A DNA stretch of 38,323 nt from an uncultured Campylobacter sp. (GTDB taxonomy: Bacteria; Campylobacterota; Campylobacteria; Campylobacterales; Campylobacteraceae), in assembly GCF_938017775.1 (NCBI RefSeq), contig NZ_CALIIU010000006.1, positions 1 through 38,323 of the forward strand, written 5' to 3'. Of this stretch, positions 18,574 through 26,644 are shown one piece after another; positions within the stretch are counted from its first letter, which is position 1, and each line of letters begins with the position of its first letter. The position numbers and the translations under genes are program-made. The notes beneath the pieces are model-generated. The model ran no database searches and was not told where the DNA came from. It saw nothing but the letters and a program-made list of their open reading frames with translations.

Positions 18574-19065
18574 ATGAAAAAATTTATTCTAGCAGCGATT
18601 TTAGCGGCTTTTGCTTGCGCGAGCGATTACGAGCTCGTAGGTAGCGTAAATACTTCGTTTAGAATTTTTGGCAAAGACGATCGCATCGAAGTTATCGCGG
18701 TTAAAGATCCTAAGATCGACGGCGTGACCTGCTACGTTTCTTACGCCAAAAAAGGCGGTGCCAAAGAGATCATCGGCGTGGAAGAGGACCGCTCCGAGGC
18801 CTCTGTTTCGTGCGTGCAGACAGCGCCTAAAATCATCATCAAAGAGGAGCTGAAAAAAGAGGATATTTTTGAAAAACGCAGCTCGTTAATTTTCAAAAAG
18901 ACCCACGTAGTTAGGCTTTATGACGCGGTGCAGGGCTCACTAATCTATTTGGTTTATTCAGATAAAGTGATCGACGGCTCGCCTAATAACTCGATCTCGG
19001 CGATCCCGTGCCACCAAGCCGTGGGCGACGTGTGCGAGCTCGCATATACCCAAGGCAAAAAATAA
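18574..19065 (+). CDS. creA: CreA family periplasmic protein
   Basis: The 163-residue product has a signal peptide (MKKFILAAILAAFACA) and a CreA domain with NTSFRIFGKDDRIEV, DPKIDGVTCYVS, an SVSCVQ segment and SAIPCHQ near the end. The four conserved cysteines probably form disulfides in the periplasm. The role of CreA is not established. The frame extends to an ATG at 18538, but I chose the ATG at 18574 because AAAGGA ends five bases before it and the signal peptide begins there. The gene is divergent from the phosphohexomutase operon and is followed by a large inverted repeat. Confidence 0.88.
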   Translation: MKKFILAAILAAFACASDYELVGSVNTSFRIFGKDDRIEVIAVKDPKIDGVTCYVSYAKKGGAKEIIGVEEDRSEASVSCVQTAPKIIIKEELKKEDIFEKRSSLIFKKTHVVRLYDAVQGSLIYLVYSDKVIDGSPNNSISAIPCHQAVGDVCELAYTQGKK

Positions 19066-19072
19066 TAATAAG

Positions 19073-19110
19073 GAATTCCGCAAAGATAAAATTTTATCGC
19101 AGCGGAATTC
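19073..19110 (+). terminator. Nested inverted repeat after creA, likely terminator
   Basis: GAATTCCGC at 19073-19081 pairs with GCGGAATTC at 19102-19110. Inside it lies a 14-base perfect palindrome, GATAAAATTTTATC (19085-19098). The whole is a 38-base near-palindrome starting seven bases after the stop codon. There is no long T run, but the RAATTY content of each arm is notable. Confidence 0.6.
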
Positions 19111-19324
19111 TAAATTAGAAATTACGCGATGAGATGACGCACGAAATTTAATAGAATTCGCTAAATTTCGCAGCATTTTATAAAATTTCATCCGCGCCGT
19201 TAAATTTCTGCGCGAATGCCTAAGAGGAGAATTTTACCGCTTTATCAAAGCATCTTAACGCATATTTGCGCTACGCTAGTAGGCGTGCGCTTGCAGGTCG
19301 TAAAATGAAAAATTAAGCAATTTT

Positions 19325-19333
19325 TGCTAAAAT
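19325..19333 (+). promoter_or_regulatory. Extended -10 of ccsBA
   Basis: TGCTAAAAT in a T-rich setting, 40 bases before the ATG at 19374. The gene has AAAGGA at 19363-19368. Confidence 0.5.
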
Positions 19334-19373
19334 CTCGCGATTTTGAAAACCCTCGTAAATCTAAAGGAAATCA

Positions 19374-22300
19374 ATGAAGACATTTTTTAGTATGGAGTGC
19401 GCGTCAGTGATGCTACTGATTTTGGCGCTAGCCTGTGCGATCGCCACTTTCGTAGAGACCGCTTACGGCACGGAAGTAGCTTGGGCGATGGTTTATTCTA
19501 CTGCGTGGTTTGGCGCGCTGATGGTTCTTTTGGGAATAAATTTAACCTACAATATCTATCGCTACCGCATGATTAAGCTTCGCACGCTGCCTGCGCTAAT
19601 CTTTCACGCAAGCTTTTTGTTTATGCTTGTTGGAGCGATTTTGACGAGATATTTCGGCTTTGAGGGAAATATCCATATAAGAGAGGGCGGCGAGAGCTCG
19701 ATCGTAACGACTAAAGACGAGGTCGTTCAACTTCTTACTTTAGGCAGCGACGGCGAGTTTATATCTGCTGACGAGAGCAAATTTTTAAACGGCGCAGGAC
19801 GGATGAACTTCGATCTCAATCTAGACGTAGAGGGCAGGATCGCAAATTTAAAATTTAAAGAGCTAATAGAACACGGCGAGCTAAAATGGGTGCAAGATCC
19901 GACCGGGCAGGCTCCTGCGCGCGTGGAACTATTATTTTCAAACAATGTCGGCAGCCAAAATGTCTCCTTGCAATCAGGCGAAAGCATGGATATAGGCGAG
20001 CTTAGTATCACTTTTAACGCAGAGCCTAAGAGTAAGAATTTCATCTACATAAAATCCAAAGACGGCAAATTCTATCTAAACTCAAGTCTTGATATAAACG
20101 CCACTAAAATGGCTGATATGAGCACTGCGCCGCTTAAGAAAAACGAGGATAATCCTCTAGGCAATCTCTTGCTTTACAGCTTCGACGGGATAAATTTCGC
20201 TCCCGTTAGCCTACTTAGCTCCGCGGTCGAGAAATTCGTCCCGGTCGATGCGAATTTACCGGGTGAGCCCGGCGTAGTAGCTACGCTAAGCTTTGCGGGG
20301 CAGAGTCGCGAAATCTACGTGCCTAGGGATTCGCATGGTGCTAGCTACAAGGTGGGCGATAAGAATTTCATCGTAGCCTTGGCGCCAAAGATGCTTCATC
20401 TGCCTTTTAAAATCGCGCTTCGCGACTTTGTGATGGATCGCTATCCAGGCACCAATTCGCCCTCCGGATATAAAAGTGAAATCATGCTAAAAGACGGCAA
20501 TTCGAGCTTTGATTATGATATTTTTATGAATCACGTGCTCGATTACGGCGGATACCGATTTTTCCAAAGCTCATACGACACGGATGAGCGTGGCACCGTG
20601 CTTTCGGTCAATAAAGACCCTGGCAAAGTTCCAACTTACATCGGCTATTTTTTGCTTTGCGTGGGGATGTTTTTTAACTTTTTCAACCGGGGCTCGCGCT
20701 TTTTCAAGCTCTCGCGCTTAATCAGCGAAAATACGCATCTTGCTCGAGAAAAAGATGTAAATTCTAAAAATTCCGCGTCTAGCTCGGTGCCCGTAAGCTC
20801 TGCAGAAAGCTCTGCATCAAAACGCACCAAAAAATCGCGACGCGGTACTAAAGGCGCAGCATTGGCATTAGTAGGCGCGTTGGCTTTGAGTTTGGCTGCA
20901 TTGTATCCTAGCGCAGCAAATGCCGAACAAAACTCTACGATTCAAAATTCTACTTCGCAAAGTTCCGCCTCAAATACAGCTGTAGAAAATCCAGCGTCGC
21001 AAAGCCCGGCTAGCGTGCAAAATTCTACTTCGCAAAATTCCGCGCAGAATTCCGCCGCTGAAAATTCCAAACAAAGCTCCGTTTCGCAAGAATCTGCAGC
21101 GGAGCAAGACTCCGCCCCGCCGCATAATTTTTCTACTATGGGAGGCGAACTAGCCGTGCCGAAATTCGATCCTAAATTTAGCGAAGATCTAGCAAGCCTC
21201 GTAATTCAGGGATTTGATGGGCGAATGGAGCCTTTCGATACCGTTTCTAGGGAGCTTTTAAATAAAATTTACCGCGCCGACGACTACAAGGCGCCAAATG
21301 GCGAAATTTTAAACCATAACGCCGCCGCGCTTTCTTTTATGCTAAATCAAAGCTACTGGAGGCGTGCGCCGATTATCAAGGTTAGCGAGCCGGAGCTTAA
21401 GAAAATTCTAGGTATGGATGAGAAGCAAAGCCACGCCAGTATGATGGATTTTTTTGAATTTAAAGGCGGCGAGAGCTACTACAAGCTCGATAAAATGGTC
21501 GAGGAGATCAACCGCAAGCCTTTGGGCAATCGCGGTGTGCTAGATAAAGAGATCATCAAGGTAAACGAGCGCGTGAACGTCTTTTACTCGGCGTTTATGG
21601 GGGATTATTTTAGAATTATTCCGGTTAAGAACGCTAAAAATAACGAGTGGCTTTCGCCGCTATATCTAGGCGATGCGCTGGATCAAAACGAATCAACTGA
21701 AGTTAAAAAGATGATGGGGATATTCGTTTCGTCCGTGGTCTATGCCCAAGAAAGCGGGGATTGGAGCGGCGCAGAAAAGATGCTAAGCTACGTCAAAAAA
21801 TACCAAGCGCAAAACGGCGCAAATTTAATGCCTAGCGAGAGCGCAATAAAATATGAAATTTTATTTAATAAGGCTAAAATTTTTTCTCGCCTCTTTCCGA
21901 TCTACACTATCTCGGGATTTTTGCTTCTGATCTTTATCTTTTTGCGAATGATGAAGCCTACTCTTCGCTTAGGCGGCGCGTTTAAGCTTGTTTATATCGT
22001 AAATATCATCGCTTTTATCGCGCATACTGCAGGTCTTGCGCTGCGCGGCTACGTCTCGGGGCACGCGCCGTGGAGCAACTCCTACGAATCGCTCATCTAC
22101 ATCGCATGGGCGCTGTCGCTAAGCGGCATTTTTTTCTCGCGCAAATCCGCTATCTCGTTGGCGCTAACGTCGATAATGGCGGGCATAACGCTGATGGTAG
22201 CGCATCTTAGCGACATCGATCCGCAGATCACCAACCTTCAGCCTGTATTGAAGTCGCACTGGCTTACGATCCATGTCTCGGTAATCACAGCAAGCTACGG

Positions 22301-22796
22301 ATTTTTAGGCCTTTGCATGCTGCTTGGAATTTTTACCCTCGTGATGTTTTTGTTCGACAAGAAAAACCCCGAGATCGCGCGCAACATCACAGAGGCGACG
22401 CACATCAACGAAATGTCGATGATCCTAGGGCTTTGTTTGCTGACGGTGGGCAACTTCCTAGGCGGCGTGTGGGCGAACGAAAGCTGGGGACGCTACTGGG
22501 GCTGGGATCCGAAGGAGACCTGGGCGCTCATTACGATTTTCATCTACGCGGTGGTAGTGCATTTTAGGTTTATGCCTAAGCTCAACAATCAATTCGCCTT
22601 TGCCGTAGCCTCAATGTTTGCGTATTTTAGCGTCATAATGACCTATTTTGGCGTAAATTTCTATCTAAGCGGAATGCACTCATACGCTAGCGGCGAGCGC
22701 ATTCCGGTGCCGGGCTGGGCGTACGTGATGGTTGCCTCGATGATAGCTCTTGCGATTGCGGCGTATTTTCGCTCGGGCAAATCGGCTAGGCTTTAG
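19374..22796 (+). CDS. ccsBA: CcsBA-type cytochrome c biogenesis fusion protein
   Basis: This inner-membrane protein carries haem to the periplasm and attaches it to CXXCH motifs of c-type cytochromes (system II). The N-terminal half is ResB/CcsB-like with membrane helices near 12-30, 38-58, 66-86 and 420-437 and a large outer domain. The C-terminal half is CcsA-like with about eight helices, histidines in IAHTAGLALRG and LTIHVSVITASYG, and the WWD haem motif WANESWGRYWGWDPKETW near 1033-1050. Between them (about 460-590) is a Ser/Asn/Gln/Ala-rich linker that itself holds a signal-like hydrophobic segment near 490-518 ending SAANA. The length of 1140 is at the long end for this fusion because of that linker. 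PetC, encoded downstream, is a likely client. Confidence 0.93.
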   Translation: MKTFFSMECASVMLLILALACAIATFVETAYGTEVAWAMVYSTAWFGALMVLLGINLTYNIYRYRMIKLRTLPALIFHASFLFMLVGAILTRYFGFEGNIHIREGGESSIVTTKDEVVQLLTLGSDGEFISADESKFLNGAGRMNFDLNLDVEGRIANLKFKELIEHGELKWVQDPTGQAPARVELLFSNNVGSQNVSLQSGESMDIGELSITFNAEPKSKNFIYIKSKDGKFYLNSSLDINATKMADMSTAPLKKNEDNPLGNLLLYSFDGINFAPVSLLSSAVEKFVPVDANLPGEPGVVATLSFAGQSREIYVPRDSHGASYKVGDKNFIVALAPKMLHLPFKIALRDFVMDRYPGTNSPSGYKSEIMLKDGNSSFDYDIFMNHVLDYGGYRFFQSSYDTDERGTVLSVNKDPGKVPTYIGYFLLCVGMFFNFFNRGSRFFKLSRLISENTHLAREKDVNSKNSASSSVPVSSAESSASKRTKKSRRGTKGAALALVGALALSLAALYPSAANAEQNSTIQNSTSQSSASNTAVENPASQSPASVQNSTSQNSAQNSAAENSKQSSVSQESAAEQDSAPPHNFSTMGGELAVPKFDPKFSEDLASLVIQGFDGRMEPFDTVSRELLNKIYRADDYKAPNGEILNHNAAALSFMLNQSYWRRAPIIKVSEPELKKILGMDEKQSHASMMDFFEFKGGESYYKLDKMVEEINRKPLGNRGVLDKEIIKVNERVNVFYSAFMGDYFRIIPVKNAKNNEWLSPLYLGDALDQNESTEVKKMMGIFVSSVVYAQESGDWSGAEKMLSYVKKYQAQNGANLMPSESAIKYEILFNKAKIFSRLFPIYTISGFLLLIFIFLRMMKPTLRLGGAFKLVYIVNIIAFIAHTAGLALRGYVSGHAPWSNSYESLIYIAWALSLSGIFFSRKSAISLALTSIMAGITLMVAHLSDIDPQITNLQPVLKSHWLTIHVSVITASYGFLGLCMLLGIFTLVMFLFDKKNPEIARNITEATHINEMSMILGLCLLTVGNFLGGVWANESWGRYWGWDPKETWALITIFIYAVVVHFRFMPKLNNQFAFAVASMFAYFSVIMTYFGVNFYLSGMHSYASGERIPVPGWAYVMVASMIALAIAAYFRSGKSARL

Positions 22797-22809
22797 ATAG
22801 GTGGGGCCC

Positions 22810-22837
22810 AAATTTCAGAATAATAATTTTGAAATTT
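22810..22837 (+). terminator. Possible terminator after ccsBA made of RAATTY arms
   Basis: AAATTTCA at 22810-22817 pairs with TGAAATTT at 22830-22837 around a 12-base loop, 13 bases after the stop codon. Flanking GGG and CCC could extend the stem with mismatches. Confidence 0.4.
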
Positions 22838-23470
22838 CGCCCGGATTTCGCAGTTTGCCGAGGCTTTATGGATTTATGGAATTTATCTTTAAATTTTGGC
22901 TAGGCTTTGAAATCCCGCAGAATTTTATAGAATTTTACGATTCGCGATTACGCTAAATTTTAAAATTTTGCATCGCGACAGGACTTTGATGCTTAAAATT
23001 TTTAAGACGTCGTAAAATTTTAATGATTTGGAATTTGCACCGCTATGGGACTTTAATGTTTTAAATTTTACTTCTAGTGGAATTTTTTCATAGGACGGAA
23101 GCGCGACGTAATTGAGAATTTTAAAATTTCAGCTAGCGCGCTAGCGTAAAATTCTGTCCTACTGCCGCCATGACCGAGCAGTGAAATTTTAAAATTTGAT
23201 TTTATAAATTCTATGCTCATTTTTAAATTTAAAATTTAAAATCTCGCGCTTTATGAAATTTTATTTATGATGTCGAAATTTTAAAATTTTGTACGCCATT
23301 GTCGCAGCAACTTTTGCGCGACAAAATTTTAAAATTTTAAATTCCGCGCCATGATAGAATATGATAGAATTTGAAAATTTATAAAATTTTAAACTGCGAA
23401 AACGCCTCGCTAGGCATTAAAATTATCTTAAAATATAATTTAGCTTGCAAGGTTAAGCTAAATTTCTGCT
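22838..23470. other. Longest dense RAATTY field, no gene
   Basis: Between ccsBA and petA (22797-23543) a hand count gives 31 RAATTY sites in 747 bases, about one per 24. Blocks of AAATTTTAAAATTT alternate with GCG-rich words. No open frame of note, tRNA-like fold or known RNA was recognised. Confidence 0.55.
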
Positions 23471-23476
23471 TATAAT
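23471..23476 (+). promoter_or_regulatory. Putative -10 of petABC
   Basis: TATAAT, preceded by TGCT, 67 bases before the petA ATG. This would give a leader of about 60 bases holding the inverted repeat at 23504-23523. Confidence 0.5.
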
Positions 23477-23503
23477 CATATTGATTTAATCTTTATTTGG
23501 CTA

Positions 23504-23523
23504 AAATTGACGCTTGTCAATTT
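23504..23523 (+). promoter_or_regulatory. Perfect inverted repeat in the petABC leader
   Basis: AAATTGAC and GTCAATTT form an eight-base perfect stem around GCTT, ending nine bases before the AAAGGA of petA (23533-23538). It could be an operator or an RNA hairpin next to the ribosome binding site. Confidence 0.5.
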
Positions 23524-23543
23524 CTTAATTTGAAAGGATAAAG

Positions 23544-24050
23544 ATGTCTGATCTAAAACAGGATAGACGAGGCTTTATCGGGCTTACTTTCGGCGCGGTT
23601 GCCGCTGTGGGTGGCGTTTTCGCACTCGTGGGGATGAAGAAATCGTGGGATCCGTTACCTAGCGTGCGCGCCGCCGGCGTCACTACGGTAGATTTAAGTC
23701 CGATCAAAGAGGGCGAGCTGTATCAAACGCAGTGGCGTAAAAAGCCGATTTTCGTGCTTAAAAAGACTGCCGATATGCCTAAAAACGATGCCCGTGACGT
23801 CGTCGTAGGGGATGCTAGATATACGCTTTGCATCGGGCTTTGTACGCATTTGGGCTGTATTCCCAGCTATAAGCCATCGACGCAACAATTCATCTGTGCA
23901 TGTCACGGCGGGATTTTCGATGCTAACGGCGTAAACGTATTCGGTCCGCCGCCGCGCCCTATGGATATACCGCCCTTTAAAATCGACGGAACGAAACTCG
24001 TTTTAGGCGAAGAGGGTCCCGAATACCAGGCCCTAAAGCAGAAAGCATAG
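23544..24050 (+). CDS. petA: Rieske iron-sulfur subunit of the cytochrome bc complex
   Basis: The Rieske protein takes an electron from quinol at the outer face of the inner membrane and passes it to the cytochrome c subunit. The 168-residue chain begins with a twin-arginine-type anchor (DRRGFIGLTFGAVAAVGG, residues 7-24). The 2Fe-2S boxes are CTHLGC at 100-105 and CACHGG at 118-123; ligands should be Cys100, His102, Cys118 and His121, with Cys105 and Cys120 as the disulfide. ATG at 23544 has AAAGGA five bases upstream. petB follows after nine bases. Confidence 0.95.
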   Translation: MSDLKQDRRGFIGLTFGAVAAVGGVFALVGMKKSWDPLPSVRAAGVTTVDLSPIKEGELYQTQWRKKPIFVLKKTADMPKNDARDVVVGDARYTLCIGLCTHLGCIPSYKPSTQQFICACHGGIFDANGVNVFGPPPRPMDIPPFKIDGTKLVLGEEGPEYQALKQKA

Positions 24051-24059
24051 GAGGCGCAG

Positions 24060-25319
24060 ATGGCACATATAAGAAAAGCTACGGGAGTTTGGGATTGGTT
24101 TGACCAAAGGCTCGCCGTAACGAAATTTTTCAAGGTGATGGTAAGCGAGTATTGGATTCCTAAAAATATCAGCTTCCTTTGGGCGATGGGCGTTATTTTG
24201 ATGACGCTATTTATAGTTTTGTTCATAAGTGGACTGATGCTCGTGATGTATTATAAGCCAGATGTCAATTTAGCATTTGATAGCGTAAATTTCACGATTA
24301 TGAAGGAGGTCGAATACGGCTGGCTATGGCGTCATATCCACGCGGTATCGGCGTCGGTTGTATTTTTGATCCTATACATTCATACTTTAGTAGCTATTTA
24401 TTACCGCTCGTATAAGCAAGGGCGAGAGATGATTTGGGTAAGCGGAATGCTGCTTTTCATTATTTTTTCGGCGGAGGCTTTCAGCGGATATATGCTTCCA
24501 TGGGGGCAGATGAGCTACTGGGCAGCGATGGTTATTACTAATCTTTTTGGAGGAATTCCAGTAGTTGGCGACGCGATAGTAGAGTGGATTCGCGGCGATT
24601 ATGCTGTTAGTGATCCGACGCTGACGCGATTTTTTATGCTTCACGTCTGTTTGCTACCTCTCGTGGTGGTTGCGGTGCTGGCGGTGCATTTTTATTCGCT
24701 TAGATTTCCGCATGTAAATAACCTAGACGGCGAGGAGATTGACTTTGAGCTCGAGGGCGAGAAGTATTTGGAAGGAAAAACTAGCGAAAGCAAGGTAATT
24801 CCGTTTTGGCCGGGCTTTTTAGCGAAGGATTTTTTCTACGTCAGTATCTTTATGATATTTTTCTTTTATCTAGTGGGCTTTCACTTCGATTTTGCGATGG
24901 ATCCGATAAATTTCGAGCCTGCAAACAGCCTCAAAACCCCAACGCATATCTATCCGGAATGGTATTTCCTTTGGGAGTATGAAATTCTGCGCGGATTTTA
25001 CTTCGACGTAGGACCGCTTAAGGCCGCCGACATCGGGCTTATCGCCTTTGCATTTGCCGGAGTTTCGCTATTTTTTATCCCGTTATTTGACCGCAGCAGC
25101 GTAGTAGCGCCTGCGCACAAAAACAAAGCGTTTTTCATTTGGTTTTGGGTTTTGGTAATCGACATGATCCTGCTTAGCCTTTTCGGCAAGCTCCCTGCAG
25201 ACGGCGCGGAGCTCGGTATCGAAAACAAATACTGGGGCTTTGCTTTATCAATCATCTATATCGGATTGCTCGTCGTAGTGCTTCCGTTAATTACAATCGC
25301 AGAAAGAAAGAGGGTCTAG
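24060..25319 (+). CDS. petB: Cytochrome b subunit of the bc complex
   Basis: A 419-residue integral membrane protein holding the two b haems and the quinol sites. Haem histidines are His94 and His108 in helix B and His195 and His210 in helix D. The Qo-site motif PEWY lies in IYPEWYFLWEYEILR. The last part carries the subunit-IV-like helices, so this is the long fused form. The second histidine pair is spaced 15, as in cytochrome b6, instead of 14 as in mitochondrial-type cytochrome b. The gene has AGGAGG just upstream and petC begins two bases after its stop. Confidence 0.95.
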   Translation: MAHIRKATGVWDWFDQRLAVTKFFKVMVSEYWIPKNISFLWAMGVILMTLFIVLFISGLMLVMYYKPDVNLAFDSVNFTIMKEVEYGWLWRHIHAVSASVVFLILYIHTLVAIYYRSYKQGREMIWVSGMLLFIIFSAEAFSGYMLPWGQMSYWAAMVITNLFGGIPVVGDAIVEWIRGDYAVSDPTLTRFFMLHVCLLPLVVVAVLAVHFYSLRFPHVNNLDGEEIDFELEGEKYLEGKTSESKVIPFWPGFLAKDFFYVSIFMIFFFYLVGFHFDFAMDPINFEPANSLKTPTHIYPEWYFLWEYEILRGFYFDVGPLKAADIGLIAFAFAGVSLFFIPLFDRSSVVAPAHKNKAFFIWFWVLVIDMILLSLFGKLPADGAELGIENKYWGFALSIIYIGLLVVVLPLITIAERKRV

Positions 25320-25321
25320 CC

Positions 25322-26425
25322 ATGAAAGAGATAAGAACCCTAATCTTGGTGCTTTTTTGTGTGGGAATTTTATACTGGTTTATCGAGCCTTATGCTCATA
25401 CTAAGCTCAGTCCGCACACCGATCCGGTAAATTATGACTTTGCAGCAGGCGATACGGCTTTAGCCGCGCATAACGTAGCCGCAGCAGAAAGCGCTTTGGC
25501 CGCAGCTGAAAAAGGCGGGGATGAGACGATGATAAAAAATTCTAAAAAAGCCCTAGCCAGCGCGAAAGAGCAACAAGACAAAACGGTGCTTTTTTGGGAT
25601 GAGATAAATAAAATAGATCTTAGCAAAGGCGATGCCGTGCGCGGCGCTGAAACCTTTACAAATGCAGGCTGCACCGCATGTCATGGAGTAAAAAGTGCAA
25701 ATATCCCCGCTCCTATGGACGCAGCAAGCGCTAGTGCCGCATACGGCGTCAATCCTCCGGATCTTAGCAGTGCAGGCTATCTATACACCGATAAATTCTT
25801 AGCTGCACTCATCAAAGATCCAATCATGGCTCTTAAGCTAGATCAGAAATTTGGCGACGAAAAGCCTTTTCCGATGCCCGGGTTTTTCGGTGCGGGCGGT
25901 GATCTAAATCAAGAGATTGCCGATATCGTAGCTTATCTGAAATCGGTCGCTCCTAGCGAGAATAAGCTAATCGCCTCTGAGGCTGCTGCTAGCGGCATCA
26001 AGCAAGGCACCGAACTAGACGAAGCGCAGAAAAAATTCCTTTTAAGCAAGGCGGTTTTTGAGGATGCTTGTCTAAGATGCCACGACGTCAAATATGATAA
26101 GTTCTTTGCATCCAGCGACAAGGCTAGCCTGGCTGCGTATATGGGCTCGATGCCTCCTGATCTTTCGATGATGATCCGTTCTAAAGGCGCCAACTATCTG
26201 CACGAGTTTATCAATGATACGCAAAAGAAGCTTCCAGGCACTTCGATGCCGCGCGTAGGCTTGAACGAAAACGCTGAAGCCAAGGTCGTGGAGTATCTGG
26301 CTGACGTAGGCGACAGCAAAAAAGCTGAGCGTGAAGCTACAACCATAAATATTATGATCTATTTCTTGATCCTTTCTGTTTTTGCAGGTCTTTGGAAAAG
26401 CAAAATTTGGTCGAAACTTCATTAA
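25322..26425 (+). CDS. petC: Di-haem cytochrome c subunit of the bc complex
   Basis: This 367-residue protein is the electron acceptor of the Rieske protein and the exit to soluble cytochromes. It has an N-terminal membrane helix (about 5-22), an Ala/Lys-rich helical segment (about 40-90), and two c-type haem sites, CTACH at 117-121 and CLRCH near 249-253, in two c4-like domains. Candidate axial methionines are in PFPMPGFFG and in GTSMPRVG. A C-terminal helix (INIMIYFLILSVFAGLW) gives a second anchor. Such a di-haem subunit in place of classic cytochrome c1 is usual in epsilonproteobacteria. It is the last gene of petABC, followed by a hairpin. Confidence 0.93.
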   Translation: MKEIRTLILVLFCVGILYWFIEPYAHTKLSPHTDPVNYDFAAGDTALAAHNVAAAESALAAAEKGGDETMIKNSKKALASAKEQQDKTVLFWDEINKIDLSKGDAVRGAETFTNAGCTACHGVKSANIPAPMDAASASAAYGVNPPDLSSAGYLYTDKFLAALIKDPIMALKLDQKFGDEKPFPMPGFFGAGGDLNQEIADIVAYLKSVAPSENKLIASEAAASGIKQGTELDEAQKKFLLSKAVFEDACLRCHDVKYDKFFASSDKASLAAYMGSMPPDLSMMIRSKGANYLHEFINDTQKKLPGTSMPRVGLNENAEAKVVEYLADVGDSKKAEREATTINIMIYFLILSVFAGLWKSKIWSKLH

Positions 26426-26432
26426 AATTTTA

Positions 26433-26456
26433 GCAGTCGGAGTAAAATCCGACTGC
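26433..26456 (+). terminator. Terminator of petABC
   Basis: GCAGTCGGA at 26433-26441 pairs perfectly with TCCGACTGC at 26448-26456 around GTAAAA, eight bases after the petC stop. Only a short T stretch follows. Confidence 0.78.
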
Positions 26457-26587
26457 CATTTAAAATTCCGCCATATCCTAAATTCTATTAAATTCCATCT
26501 ATCAAAAAGCTCTTGCAATTGAGAATTTAGCCGCTTTCGTGCTTTATGATAACCGCTTTTTTTATTACTTTTTAAGATTTTTCTACA

Positions 26588-26593
26588 TATAAT
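26588..26593 (+). promoter_or_regulatory. Putative -10 of the iron-uptake operon
   Basis: TATAAT preceded by spaced T-rich tracts (26557-26583), the usual Campylobacter promoter look, 52 bases before the FTR1 ATG. A TGATAA at 26547-26552 could be half of a Fur site, but no full Fur box is visible. Confidence 0.55.
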
Positions 26594-26644
26594 TGCAGCT
26601 CGATTTTGAAATTTAATGTATGAATTCAACTCAAGAAGGTTCAG

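Noticed and set aside
22838..23400. AAATTTTAAAATTTT blocks as a CRISPR array or tandem repeat
   Set aside because: Spacing is irregular, units are palindromic hexamers, and there are no equal-length spacers.
26547..26570. Fur box upstream of the FTR1 gene
   Set aside because: Only a TGATAA half is visible; the second half does not match well enough to call.
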